Source of the DNA: Cerasicoccus sp. TK19100
Lineage (GTDB): Bacteria > Verrucomicrobiota > Verrucomicrobiia > Opitutales > Cerasicoccaceae
DNA length: 64,000 bases
Direction: 5' to 3'
Assembly (NCBI RefSeq): GCF_027257155.1
Contig: NZ_JAPWDU010000007.1
Span: 62,001-126,000, forward strand
This document shows, in pieces, positions 53,116 to 60,244 of the stretch; position 1 is the stretch's first letter, and every line of letters begins with the position of its first letter. Position numbers and translations under genes: made by a program. The notes under the pieces are model-generated. The model made no database searches. It was not told the DNA's origin and saw nothing but the letters and a program-made list of their open reading frames with translations.

Positions 53116-53487
53116 CTAGGCGGTGACGCCCTTGAGCACGCTGGCCTTTGATTTGGACTTCGAGCCCATTGATTGCGCGGCCTGCGTGAGCGCCAGCTCC
53201 AACGCCTCCAGATACTTCACGAACTTGCGGCGGCCAGCGGCGGACAGGCGCACAATGGTGCGGGCGCGGTTGCCACTGACGGCTTTCTTCGCGATGACGA
53301 TCTTTTCCTCCTCGAGCAGCTTGAGGTGGCGGTTCAGGTTGCCATCCGTCAGCTCGCAGGCTTCCTTGATTTCGCTAAAGCTCAGGCCTGCTTCCGACTC
53401 CGCAATGGCGGCGATCATGGCTAGGCGCTTGGGCTCGTGGAAGATGCGTTCCAGGTTTTCGTAGGGATTGTCCGATTTCTTATTCAT
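53116..53487 (-). CDS. winged-helix (HTH_27-type) transcriptional regulator
   Basis: A 123-residue regulator of the ArsR-like or HTH_27 winged-helix group. The recognition helix is in D-G-N-L-N-R-H-L-K-L-L-E and the wing follows with K-K-A-V-S-G-N-R-A-R-T. The last part is Ser/Lys-rich. It begins inside the last codons of the membrane gene upstream (8-base overlap), a tight pairing seen for such regulators with membrane partners. The start at 53487 gives the conserved N-terminus; the longer frame is not needed. Confidence 0.85.
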   Translation of the reverse strand: MNKKSDNPYENLERIFHEPKRLAMIAAIAESEAGLSFSEIKEACELTDGNLNRHLKLLEEEKIVIAKKAVSGNRARTIVRLSAAGRRKFVKYLEALELALTQAAQSMGSKSKSKASVLKGVTA

Positions 53488-54124
53488 AACTTTGGGACAG
53501 GTTGGGGAGCCCAAAAAAGCTCCAGATGGTGCGGCCTTCGGCCTCGTCGTAGTGTAAAACAAGGCCACCTAGCCACTCTCCGATGAAAAATACCGAGCCC
53601 ATCACCAGCGGCTGGCTCCACGCCCACTGCGGCCAGAGGAGGCAAACGGCACCTGCGGCAATATACCACGCACCGACCCAGCTGATTTTACGTGGTAGCA
53701 CGTGGCGTGAGGCTAGATTACCCAGGCCGTAGAGGCACATCCACAGGCCGGGGAGCAGCGCCACGGCACCCATGCGGATGCAGGCAAAGGACGCCACCGC
53801 GCCCACCGCAAAGGCGGGCACGACTTCCAGTGCGGGCTTAAGGCTCTGCCAATCGCGACCGACTTCCTCATCGTAGAGGAACCAGTAAACCAGCGCGCCA
53901 TAATTCAGAACCAAGCTAACCGCCAGGACGATGCCCCAGGCAACGAGTAGGCTGGCCAAGTCTGCCGGGGCATAGCCGCGGTGAATTGCCAGCGCCGCCG
54001 CGAGCGCAGTGCAGCCTCCCAGGGCGCGCGCCCGGCCAGAATACCCCTTAAAGCGCTGCTTCGTCAGGATGTGGCGCTTGAGTTCGCGCACTTCACGCAG
54101 TGCATGGTGCAGGCCGAAAGACAT
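53480..54124 (-). CDS. integral membrane protein paired with the regulator
   Basis: A 214-residue protein with about five or six membrane segments and no clear family motif. The first 35 residues are basic (H-H-A-L-R-E-V and similar). The tight coupling with the winged-helix gene suggests that both act on the same signal or substance, perhaps with the membrane protein as sensor or target. A degenerate 17-bp palindrome covers its start region (54127-54143). Confidence 0.65.
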   Translation of the reverse strand: MSFGLHHALREVRELKRHILTKQRFKGYSGRARALGGCTALAAALAIHRGYAPADLASLLVAWGIVLAVSLVLNYGALVYWFLYDEEVGRDWQSLKPALEVVPAFAVGAVASFACIRMGAVALLPGLWMCLYGLGNLASRHVLPRKISWVGAWYIAAGAVCLLWPQWAWSQPLVMGSVFFIGEWLGGLVLHYDEAEGRTIWSFFGLPNLSQSYE

Positions 54125-54126
54125 TC

Positions 54127-54143
54127 TCTTTGTATGGCAAAGT
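54127..54143. repeat. degenerate 17-bp palindrome
   Basis: TCTTTGTATGGCAAAGT has two changes from the ACTTTGTATCGCAAAGT form and lies directly in front of the membrane gene start. A partial second copy follows (TACTTTGTAAAAG). Confidence 0.4.
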
Positions 54144-54202
54144 TACTTTGTAAAAGCAAGTAGAAATTGCCAGTGCTGATCGGCCTTCGCGGTTGGGTGA
54201 AA

Positions 54203-54673
54203 TCAATCGTTGGCGAAAACTGCGTAGTGCCGATACTGGCGTTTGCGTAATTCAGACCGGCCCAAGCCGCTCGTGGTTCCCTCGGGTACCACGAAATCAA
54301 ACACCTGCACTTTGGCCGCCAGCGGGGCCAGTACTTCTTTGATTGCGCGTTGGTGTTCGGGGTCTTGTTCGTAGTGGCGCAGGGCGGCCTCGCTCTCGAA
54401 AATGAGGAGCACGCCGTAGTCGTAGTCCTGCACGATCTTGCGCTCGCCGGCCAAACCGTCGCCATAGGCCACATCGACGACGCCCGGGAAGTCGCGCCAG
54501 GCCTCGGTTTGCGCGGCGATGCGTTCGCGGGCGCTGGTGTCGTCGGGGTTCTTCAGCCATACGGCTACGAAATGGTAGACCAGACCGCTGCTGGGTAAAT
54601 CTGCTGACGGCATGGTTTGACACCCGGTCAACGTCATGAATAAACCCATTGCGATGAAACAAGCGCGAATCAT
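54203..54673 (-). CDS. Dabb-domain lipoprotein (stress-responsive A/B barrel)
   Basis: A 156-residue lipoprotein with signal peptide and lipobox L-T-G-C. The mature part has a Dabb (stress-responsive alpha/beta barrel) pattern: V-Y-H-F-V-A-V-W-L-K, F-P-G-V-V-D-V-A-Y-G and L-I-F-E-S-E-A-A-L-R-H-Y. Dabb domains are small ligand or enzyme folds, often dimers. The unusual lipoprotein location means a periplasmic ligand. The role is unknown. Confidence 0.8.
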   Translation of the reverse strand: MIRACFIAMGLFMTLTGCQTMPSADLPSSGLVYHFVAVWLKNPDDTSARERIAAQTEAWRDFPGVVDVAYGDGLAGERKIVQDYDYGVLLIFESEAALRHYEQDPEHQRAIKEVLAPLAAKVQVFDFVVPEGTTSGLGRSELRKRQYRHYAVFAND

Positions 54674-54744
54674 GGGCAATAGCCTTGGCGGGTCGACCGC
54701 TGCGGCAAGCTTTTTCCCGGAGGCCGGGGGGAGGGCGTTGCGCC

Positions 54745-55728
54745 ATGGCTAGCCAGCACAATCGTGCGCGACGGCCGATCCTTAGTTGGCGCAATGTGGA
54801 GCGTGTGGCGCTGATCTTCCTTTGGTTGGTGATCCTCGTTGTCAGCGCTGCGGGCTACTGGGGCCGCGATGAGTGGCAGTTGGACATATTGTCGAACTTC
54901 AAGATGCAGTATTACCTTGGCGCACTCATCTTGTGCGTGATTGCCGCCTGGCGCAGCTTCCGCGTGATCTTTTTTCTCGGGCTTGCATTGCTGCTGTGGA
55001 ATGGCGTGGAGGTATTTAACTTTGCACCGCAAAGTGTCGACCCGGAGCCGCGGGTCTATCGCGCGATCAGTGCCAATGTCTATACCGGCAACAATCAGGT
55101 GGACCGCACCGTTGCGTGGATTCGCCAGCAGGAGCCGGACTTCGTTGCTTTGATCGAAATCACCGCCGAGTGGGAGGACGACCTGGATGCGCTCGAAGAC
55201 ATCTTCCCCTACCAGCGCAAGCAGATGTGGGGCGGGCGTTACGGAGCCATCGTGCTCTCGAAGTATCCACCCACCGCGCAGGGCGCAGCGCTGGGCTATG
55301 CGGGCGTGGGTTCAGTGCCAATGGAAGTCATGACGCCTGACGGTCCGCTGATCGTGCTGCTGATACACCCGCTCTCGCCGACCAATGAGCGCTCATGGAA
55401 TTACCGCAGTAACGCGCTGGCCTCGATTGCGGAGTTTGCCCAAGCAAATGCTGACCGTGCGCCCATGCTTGTCATGGGGGATATGAATACCACCCCCTGG
55501 TCGCCGTTTTACCGAGACTTTGTATCGCAAAGTGAATTGCATCCGGTGGTAACGAGTTTTTTGCCGCGTCGCACTTGGCCCACGCGCAATCCGCTACTGT
55601 GGATCCCCATCGACCACTTTTTCCTGTCCAATGGCCTTGGTCCGATAACGCAATGGACGGGTCCCGATCTCGGCAGTGATCATTACCCGATCGGGTTGGA
55701 CTTTTGCTTTGTAGCGCAGAGTAAGTGA
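54745..55728 (+). CDS. membrane-anchored endonuclease/exonuclease/phosphatase family protein
   Basis: A 327-residue protein with three N-terminal membrane segments (about residues 18-36, 52-66 and 68-88) and a C-terminal EEP domain. The metal and catalytic residues appear in S-A-N-V-Y, A-L-I-E-I-T (Glu), V-M-G-D-M-N-T-T-P-W (Asp/Asn), I-D-H-F-F and G-S-D-H-Y-P-I (Asp/His). EEP proteins cut DNA, phosphoesters or lipids; membrane-anchored forms of this layout are not well described. Three copies of the 17-bp palindrome lie in its coding sequence (55019, 55517, 55706). Confidence 0.82.
   Translation: MASQHNRARRPILSWRNVERVALIFLWLVILVVSAAGYWGRDEWQLDILSNFKMQYYLGALILCVIAAWRSFRVIFFLGLALLLWNGVEVFNFAPQSVDPEPRVYRAISANVYTGNNQVDRTVAWIRQQEPDFVALIEITAEWEDDLDALEDIFPYQRKQMWGGRYGAIVLSKYPPTAQGAALGYAGVGSVPMEVMTPDGPLIVLLIHPLSPTNERSWNYRSNALASIAEFAQANADRAPMLVMGDMNTTPWSPFYRDFVSQSELHPVVTSFLPRRTWPTRNPLLWIPIDHFFLSNGLGPITQWTGPDLGSDHYPIGLDFCFVAQSK
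55019..55035 (+). repeat. 17-bp palindrome inside the EEP-family gene, first copy
   Basis: ACTTTGCACCGCAAAGT lies in frame and reads N-F-A-P-Q-S-V around residue 94. It matches the spacer copies with only the two central bases changed. Confidence 0.7.
55517..55533 (+). repeat. 17-bp palindrome inside the EEP-family gene, second copy
   Basis: ACTTTGTATCGCAAAGT reads D-F-V-S-Q-S-E in frame, close to the D-M-N-T-T-P-W motif of the active site. It equals copy two inside the LDH-like gene except for one base. Confidence 0.7.
55706..55722 (+). repeat. 17-bp palindrome at the 3' end of the EEP-family gene
   Basis: GCTTTGTAGCGCAGAGT is a slightly degenerate copy that encodes the last residues C-F-V-A-Q-S before the stop codon. 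It ends six bases before the end of the reading frame. Confidence 0.55.
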
Positions 55729-55767
55729 GAGTGCCCGTCGGTTGGCTGGTTCGTAGCGGTTAAGCTG

Positions 55768-56010
55768 AACCGGAGGGCAACGCTCTGTCGTTGCCACCCC
55801 ATGTAACCGACAACGCCGTTCCCTCAATGAGCGGAACCGATCAACGTCGGAATGTAGGGCTCGCGCTCGCGCGATGCCGCCTTTGCCTCACCGCCTACCA
55901 GCAGGATGCTGCGTCGCGCGAGCGCGAGCCCTACATTCCGCCATTGTCCAAACTCCGTGAATCCGACCTTCGCGGCGAGTGGTGGCAACAACGGAGTGTT
56001 GCCCTCCGGG
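55768..56010. repeat. outer inverted-repeat element with an element inside
   Basis: Outer arms CCGGAGGGCAACGCTCTGTC (55770-55789) and ACAACGGAGTGTTGCCCTCC (near 55989-56008) are near-complementary. They match the arms of the element at 25875-26003. The centre differs and holds a copy of the REP-like element. Confidence 0.75.
55848..55940. repeat. REP-like inverted repeat, second copy
   Basis: Perfect 27-base arms at 55848-55874 and 55914-55940, again with core GTAGGGCTCGCGC. The loop has GCCTTTGCCTCACCG, which matches the other copy's loop in the opposite direction. It is the same element as at 31456-31538. Confidence 0.88.
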
Positions 56011-56039
56011 AAGTAAACGGAACTTAAGGCAAACCGACT

Positions 56040-56612
56040 TCAGTGCTTCAGCCGCATGGTGTGCATTTGCACCGGGGCACCGCAGGAATCGTCGAATTGG
56101 ATGGCTGCCTCCACGCCGTGTTTGGCAATCGAGGCCGGGTCTTTCAGGCGATCATAGCATGCGTGCATCGCGCCGAGCGCGTATTCGCGGCCAGCGCCGA
56201 TCGCCCAGTAGCGGCTGTATTCATTGACGTTGCGGTAGCTGCTGATCCCGATGATGCCCTTCGGTGTGATGAGTAGGCCGTCGAGTTGCGAGGACTCCAC
56301 CGGCTGGCTTTTGTCCTCATGCGTTTCGAGGAAGAAGTCGTCACGCAAAATGGTGTGCAGGCCGCGAAGGGTGTCAAAAATTCCCTGGCGCGAATAGTCG
56401 TCCATGGCGTCAGGGTAATCGCGGATAAGGGTTTCGGCGATGTTGCCCAGCGCGCCCCAGCCGATCAGCCCCAGCCAGCATGGGCCCCATTTGTAGAGCT
56501 TGTGGTGGTTCACCTTGTGCTCGGGTGGCACCCGCATGCTGCCAGCGGTGAAGAGTGAATCCGCCGCGATGGCGACTCGGTTTCCTTTTTCCACGGCAAC
56601 GATTACGGACAT
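56040..56612 (-). CDS. proteasome-like Ntn-hydrolase, N-terminal Ser
   Basis: A 190-residue protein that looks like a 20S-proteasome beta or HslV-like subunit. It starts M-S-V-I-V-A-V-E-K-G-N-R-V-A-I-A-A-D-S with D-S-L-F-T-A-G-S, the place where the nucleophile and the Asp/Lys pair stand. After Met removal the first residue would be Ser rather than the standard Thr. The end has G-A-G-R-E-Y-A-L-G-A-M and H-G-V-E-A-A-I-Q-F-D-D-S-C-G, as in HslV and Anbu. No ATPase partner gene is adjacent. Its substrate is unknown. Confidence 0.78.
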   Translation of the reverse strand: MSVIVAVEKGNRVAIAADSLFTAGSMRVPPEHKVNHHKLYKWGPCWLGLIGWGALGNIAETLIRDYPDAMDDYSRQGIFDTLRGLHTILRDDFFLETHEDKSQPVESSQLDGLLITPKGIIGISSYRNVNEYSRYWAIGAGREYALGAMHACYDRLKDPASIAKHGVEAAIQFDDSCGAPVQMHTMRLKH

Positions 56613-56735
56613 GCCGCTATTGTTGGGCTCGTGGCCACATTGCCAACCAAATAAATGCCAGGCGTGGTGCGGGCTGCGGAGAAATGTCGTAAACTGCGGC
56701 TTGTATTAATCGGTCGGGGTCTGCTAACAAAGCGC

Positions 56736-58304
56736 ATGCGAAAATTGTTCAGCTTTGTGCTGCTGGTCGCCACGGCCATCGCCTGGTTTTCTGTCGTTGC
56801 CCCCGCTCAGGAGACAACCGTTGCTCGGGAGCTTGAGGCTAAGCAGGAGTCGGCTCCGGCAGATTCTGCCGATGAGAAGCCCGCCCCAGCCGAGGCCGCG
56901 GCTACCAAGGAGTCAACCGAGGCACAGCATCCCACGCCAGTCGACGAGGCCGCGACGCTGGTGGGTGAGACCGCCTCGGACCTCGGAGACTCGCTGCGCA
57001 CGTCGGTGCTCGATATCGCCCATGATGCGGTGGATGCCACGGGCTTCCGCTCCGAGATTTCTACGTTTCTGAATTTTAAGATCGGCAGTTTCCGCATGAA
57101 GGATCTCGCACTGAGTTTCTTCATTTTGCTCGTGGCCATGATGATGCGCAACTTCCTGACACGCGTCTTTTTCAAGCGTTTGCAGGCGATGGCGCGCAAG
57201 ACTGCCTTCGAGCACGACGACGAACTGCTGAAAGTCCTTGAAAAGCCGTTCTCTCTTTTCCTGCTTGCGCTCGGTATTTATTTGGCGATTTTGGCGCTGC
57301 CGCTGAGCTCGATGCTCGAGGGGCTGGTGGGCGATCTATTCCGTGGGCTCACGATGGTGCTCGCAGTGTGGGGTATGCTGCGCGCCACAGACATCTTTAC
57401 TAACATATTCAGCAATCAACTGGCCGCGCGCAACTCAGCGCTCCATGGCTTCGTGCCGACGATTAATAAGTCGCTGAAAATCTTTATCGTGATCGTGGGC
57501 GTGCTGCTGGTGATCGATAATTTGGGCTATAACGTCGGTGGCATTCTGGCCACCCTCGGCTTGGGCGGTGCGGCGATTGCCTTTGCCTCGCAGGACACGA
57601 TTAAGAACCTGTTTGGCACGTTCATGATCATGCTCGACCGACCGTTTAAAGTGGGCGACTGGATTATGGTGGGTGACAAAGTAGACGGCGATGTGGAAGA
57701 AATTGGCCTGCGTTCGACCAAAGTGCGCACTTGGCCGAAAACCGTCATTTCCATCCCGAACGGCGTCCTGGCCAACGAATATATTAACAACTGGACGCGC
57801 ATGCCCAAGCGCCGCGTGAAGCAGGTGATCGGCATCACCTACGAGGCGACCGCGGAGGATATGGAGGCGCTGGTGCAGGACATTCGGCAGATTCTTGGCA
57901 ACGATGAGGGCGTCAACCAGGAGTTTATTTTGGTCAATTTTACCGACTTCGGCAGTAGCTCGTTGGACATCCTGGTTTACTACTTCACCCTGTCGACGAA
58001 GTGGCTGGAATACATGGACGTGCGCCAGCGAGTGAACTGTAAGATCATGCGCGCCATCCACAAGCGTGGCCTGTCGGTGGCGTTCCCAACGCGCACGCTT
58101 TACCTGGACGGCCAAGTGGCGCGCCACATGGCGCAGGTCGACTACGAGGACCGCTGGGAAACTCAGCCGGGTCGTGGTGCCATGGGCGGCGGACGCCCCG
58201 CCGACACCGGTATCGACCCGAATCGCCCGCCTGGGCAGCTAGGTGGTGGCAACGACGGCGACGGCCGCTTACCTGGCGATTACGGTTCGCAGTTCCCGCA
58301 GTAG
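56736..58304 (+). CDS. MscS-family mechanosensitive ion channel
   Basis: A 522-residue channel protein. After a signal peptide (1-24) and a Glu/Ala/Pro-rich, likely periplasmic linker (about 25-85), several membrane segments follow. The pore helix contains G-G-I-L-A-T-L-G-L-G-G-A-A-I-A-F-A-S-Q-D. The MscS beta-domain has V-G-D-W-I-M-V-G-D and I-S-I-P-N-G-V-L-A-N. The end is Gly/Pro-rich, a disordered tail. It would open under membrane stretch and save cells from hypo-osmotic shock, fitting a marine life. The start at 56736 gives the signal peptide. Confidence 0.9.
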   Translation: MRKLFSFVLLVATAIAWFSVVAPAQETTVARELEAKQESAPADSADEKPAPAEAAATKESTEAQHPTPVDEAATLVGETASDLGDSLRTSVLDIAHDAVDATGFRSEISTFLNFKIGSFRMKDLALSFFILLVAMMMRNFLTRVFFKRLQAMARKTAFEHDDELLKVLEKPFSLFLLALGIYLAILALPLSSMLEGLVGDLFRGLTMVLAVWGMLRATDIFTNIFSNQLAARNSALHGFVPTINKSLKIFIVIVGVLLVIDNLGYNVGGILATLGLGGAAIAFASQDTIKNLFGTFMIMLDRPFKVGDWIMVGDKVDGDVEEIGLRSTKVRTWPKTVISIPNGVLANEYINNWTRMPKRRVKQVIGITYEATAEDMEALVQDIRQILGNDEGVNQEFILVNFTDFGSSSLDILVYYFTLSTKWLEYMDVRQRVNCKIMRAIHKRGLSVAFPTRTLYLDGQVARHMAQVDYEDRWETQPGRGAMGGGRPADTGIDPNRPPGQLGGGNDGDGRLPGDYGSQFPQ

Positions 58305-58330
58305 CGCGGCAACTCAATTGGCTGCCGCGC
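58304..58330. terminator. hairpin between convergent genes
   Basis: GCGCGGCA (58304-58311) pairs perfectly with TGCCGCGC (58323-58330). There is no T tract. It lies between the MscS gene and the converging nitrilase fusion gene and may slow transcription from both sides. Confidence 0.45.
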
Positions 58331-58347
58331 ATGGTGGCCGGAGGAAT

Positions 58348-59958
58348 TTACTTCGGCAGTTCCAGTGGGACGGATTTCGTGGCGTCGGCGTGTGGGGCGG
58401 GGGCGTTCTTGAGCTTGGCGCGGATTTCAAACAAATCCGTGCGGCGGTCGAAGCGCGGGCGGACGGCACCGCTGTTGCGGGCGCGGTGGAGGTCCGAAAT
58501 GTCGAGGTCGGTAATGAGCAGGGTTTCCACGTTACTATCGGCGATGGCCTGAATGCCGTCGCGGGCGAACTCGAAATCGCTGGGTGTGTAAACCGCGGCC
58601 TGGCCGTAATGGACGTCCATCGCGGGCACACTGGGCAGATTGCCAATGATTCCGGCGGTGACGACGTAGATCTGGTTTTCGATCGCACGGGCCTGCGCGC
58701 AGTATTTTACGCGAAGATGGCCCTGGCGGTTATCGGTGCAATAGGGGACGAAAATAATTTCGCAGCCCTGGTCAGCCAAGTAGCGCGTGGCCTCGGGGAA
58801 TTCGATATCGTAGCAGATTTGCACGCCGATTTTGCACTTGGGCGTATCGACCACGTAGAGCTCGCTGCCGCCGGAGATGCCCCAGTATTTGCGCTCAGCC
58901 GGGGTGATGTGGAGCTTTGGCTGGGCGATGTATTCGCCGTCGGGCGAGAAAACGAGGCTCTTGTTATAGATTTTATCGCTGCCGTCGCTAGCTGGGATCG
59001 GGTGGCTGCCGGCAATGAGGTAGCAGCCGTATTTACGCGCGAGGCCCGACATGAGCTCGACAAACTTATCGGTAATTTCCGATAGGCGGCGAATGCCCTC
59101 CAGGGCGGCGAGGTTTGGCATCGTTGAGAGCAGTTGCACCGAGAAAAATTCGGGAAACAGCACAAACTCGCTACTGTAGTCGGCCGCTGTTTCGATAAAA
59201 TACTCTGTTTGCGCGGCAAAGTCGGCAAAATCTTTTACGCCGCGCACCTTGTATTGCACTGCGGAAACGCGGACTTTGCTGCTCTGGCCTTCTTCGGGCG
59301 GGTCATAGTCCGGGTTGAGCCATTCGATGAGGCTGGCGTTGTTGAGGCTGTTGGGGTCGGGCAGGTAATTGTGTAAAATATCCCGCAGCACAAAGCCCTC
59401 GCGGAGTTGAAAGCTGAGCACGAGGTCCTTCAGCTCGCCTTCGACGACGAGCCGGGCATATTCGTCGGGCGACATTTTATCGGCGTGCTCGCTGTAGTTC
59501 CACAAGCGGCCACCGGCCAGAATCCGGCGCAGGTTCAGGTGTTGGCAGAGGCGGCGGCGGCCTTCATAGAGCGCGGCGCCCGCGCCCTGGCCGCGCGCAT
59601 CGGGGTCCACATAGACATCCGCGCCGTAAAGGGTGTCGCCCTGTGGGTTGTGGTTGTGAAAATATCCGCCATCGGTGATGCCCGCGTAGGTGTGGGGGCG
59701 CAAGGGGTCGTCGCCCATATCGACGATCAGGCTGCAGATCGCGCCAACGATTTTTCCATCGATCTCCGCAACGAGCTGGCCCTGCGGGAAATAGCGTAGG
59801 TGGCTGCGCAAGTGACCCTCGCTCCAGACGACGTTTTCCTCGGCTAGAGTCGGGTAAGCCTTTTTATTCAGCTCCACGAGGGTGGGAATGTCAGCGGCGT
59901 TGGCTGGGCGGATTTGGATGTCGTGCCCTTTGGGGCCGGTCAGCGAGTAAGGTTGCAT
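58348..59958 (-). CDS. GNAT acetyltransferase fused to a nitrilase-type hydrolase
   Basis: A 536-residue two-domain protein. Residues about 15-215 are a GNAT domain with the acetyl-CoA loop D-A-R-G-Q-G-A-G-A-A-L. Residues about 230-520 are a carbon-nitrogen hydrolase domain with the Glu/Lys/Cys triad: L-F-P-E-F-F, Q-P-K-L-H-I and V-Q-I-C-Y-D-I-E-F-P-E. The family is known as a fused GNAT/amidase in several bacteria, but the substrate is open. It may couple transfer of an acyl group with hydrolysis of an amide. The start at 59958 gives M-Q-P-Y-S-L. Confidence 0.9.
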   Translation of the reverse strand: MQPYSLTGPKGHDIQIRPANAADIPTLVELNKKAYPTLAEENVVWSEGHLRSHLRYFPQGQLVAEIDGKIVGAICSLIVDMGDDPLRPHTYAGITDGGYFHNHNPQGDTLYGADVYVDPDARGQGAGAALYEGRRRLCQHLNLRRILAGGRLWNYSEHADKMSPDEYARLVVEGELKDLVLSFQLREGFVLRDILHNYLPDPNSLNNASLIEWLNPDYDPPEEGQSSKVRVSAVQYKVRGVKDFADFAAQTEYFIETAADYSSEFVLFPEFFSVQLLSTMPNLAALEGIRRLSEITDKFVELMSGLARKYGCYLIAGSHPIPASDGSDKIYNKSLVFSPDGEYIAQPKLHITPAERKYWGISGGSELYVVDTPKCKIGVQICYDIEFPEATRYLADQGCEIIFVPYCTDNRQGHLRVKYCAQARAIENQIYVVTAGIIGNLPSVPAMDVHYGQAAVYTPSDFEFARDGIQAIADSNVETLLITDLDISDLHRARNSGAVRPRFDRRTDLFEIRAKLKNAPAPHADATKSVPLELPK

Positions 59959-60066
59959 AAAGATGTATATAATCGGCCATTGGTGGTGGAAAATCAAGTG
60001 GCATGAAGCATTGCCGAATTGTAACCTCAAAAAAACAATGTAGGCAACTGGTGAGGCGTAGTTCTC

Positions 60067-60139
60067 AAACAGGAAGATCGGGAAGACCGGAAAGTTGGCG
60101 CTCGCTTCCCGTTCTTTCCGATTTTCCTGTTTTTTTAAT
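60067..60139 (+). promoter_or_regulatory. leader hairpin with T tract upstream of recJ
   Basis: AAACAGGAA (60067-60075) pairs with TTCCTGTTT (60124-60132), with inner CGGAAAG/CTTTCCG and the competing GGGAAG/CTTCCC pair, then runs into seven Ts. The plus strand has no gene just before it, so it could be an attenuator in the recJ leader. Alternative pairings suggest a switch, but no ligand is known. Confidence 0.45.
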
Positions 60140-60244
60140 TTTATCGGTTCCAGCCGCTTGTTTACGGTGTTTACGCTGCGCTTTCTTGCTCAATGTCGCA
60201 AAAGCGTTGCCAAGACGTCGCGTTTTTGGTCGATTATCTTATTC

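Larger units (their letters stand above)
55729..56039. other. 311-bp gap without a gene, made of nested inverted repeats
   Basis: The outer element (55768-56010) encloses the REP-like element (55848-55940). The frames here read across the repeats and have no family features. The gap lies between converging genes, so promoter elements are not expected. Confidence 0.65.
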
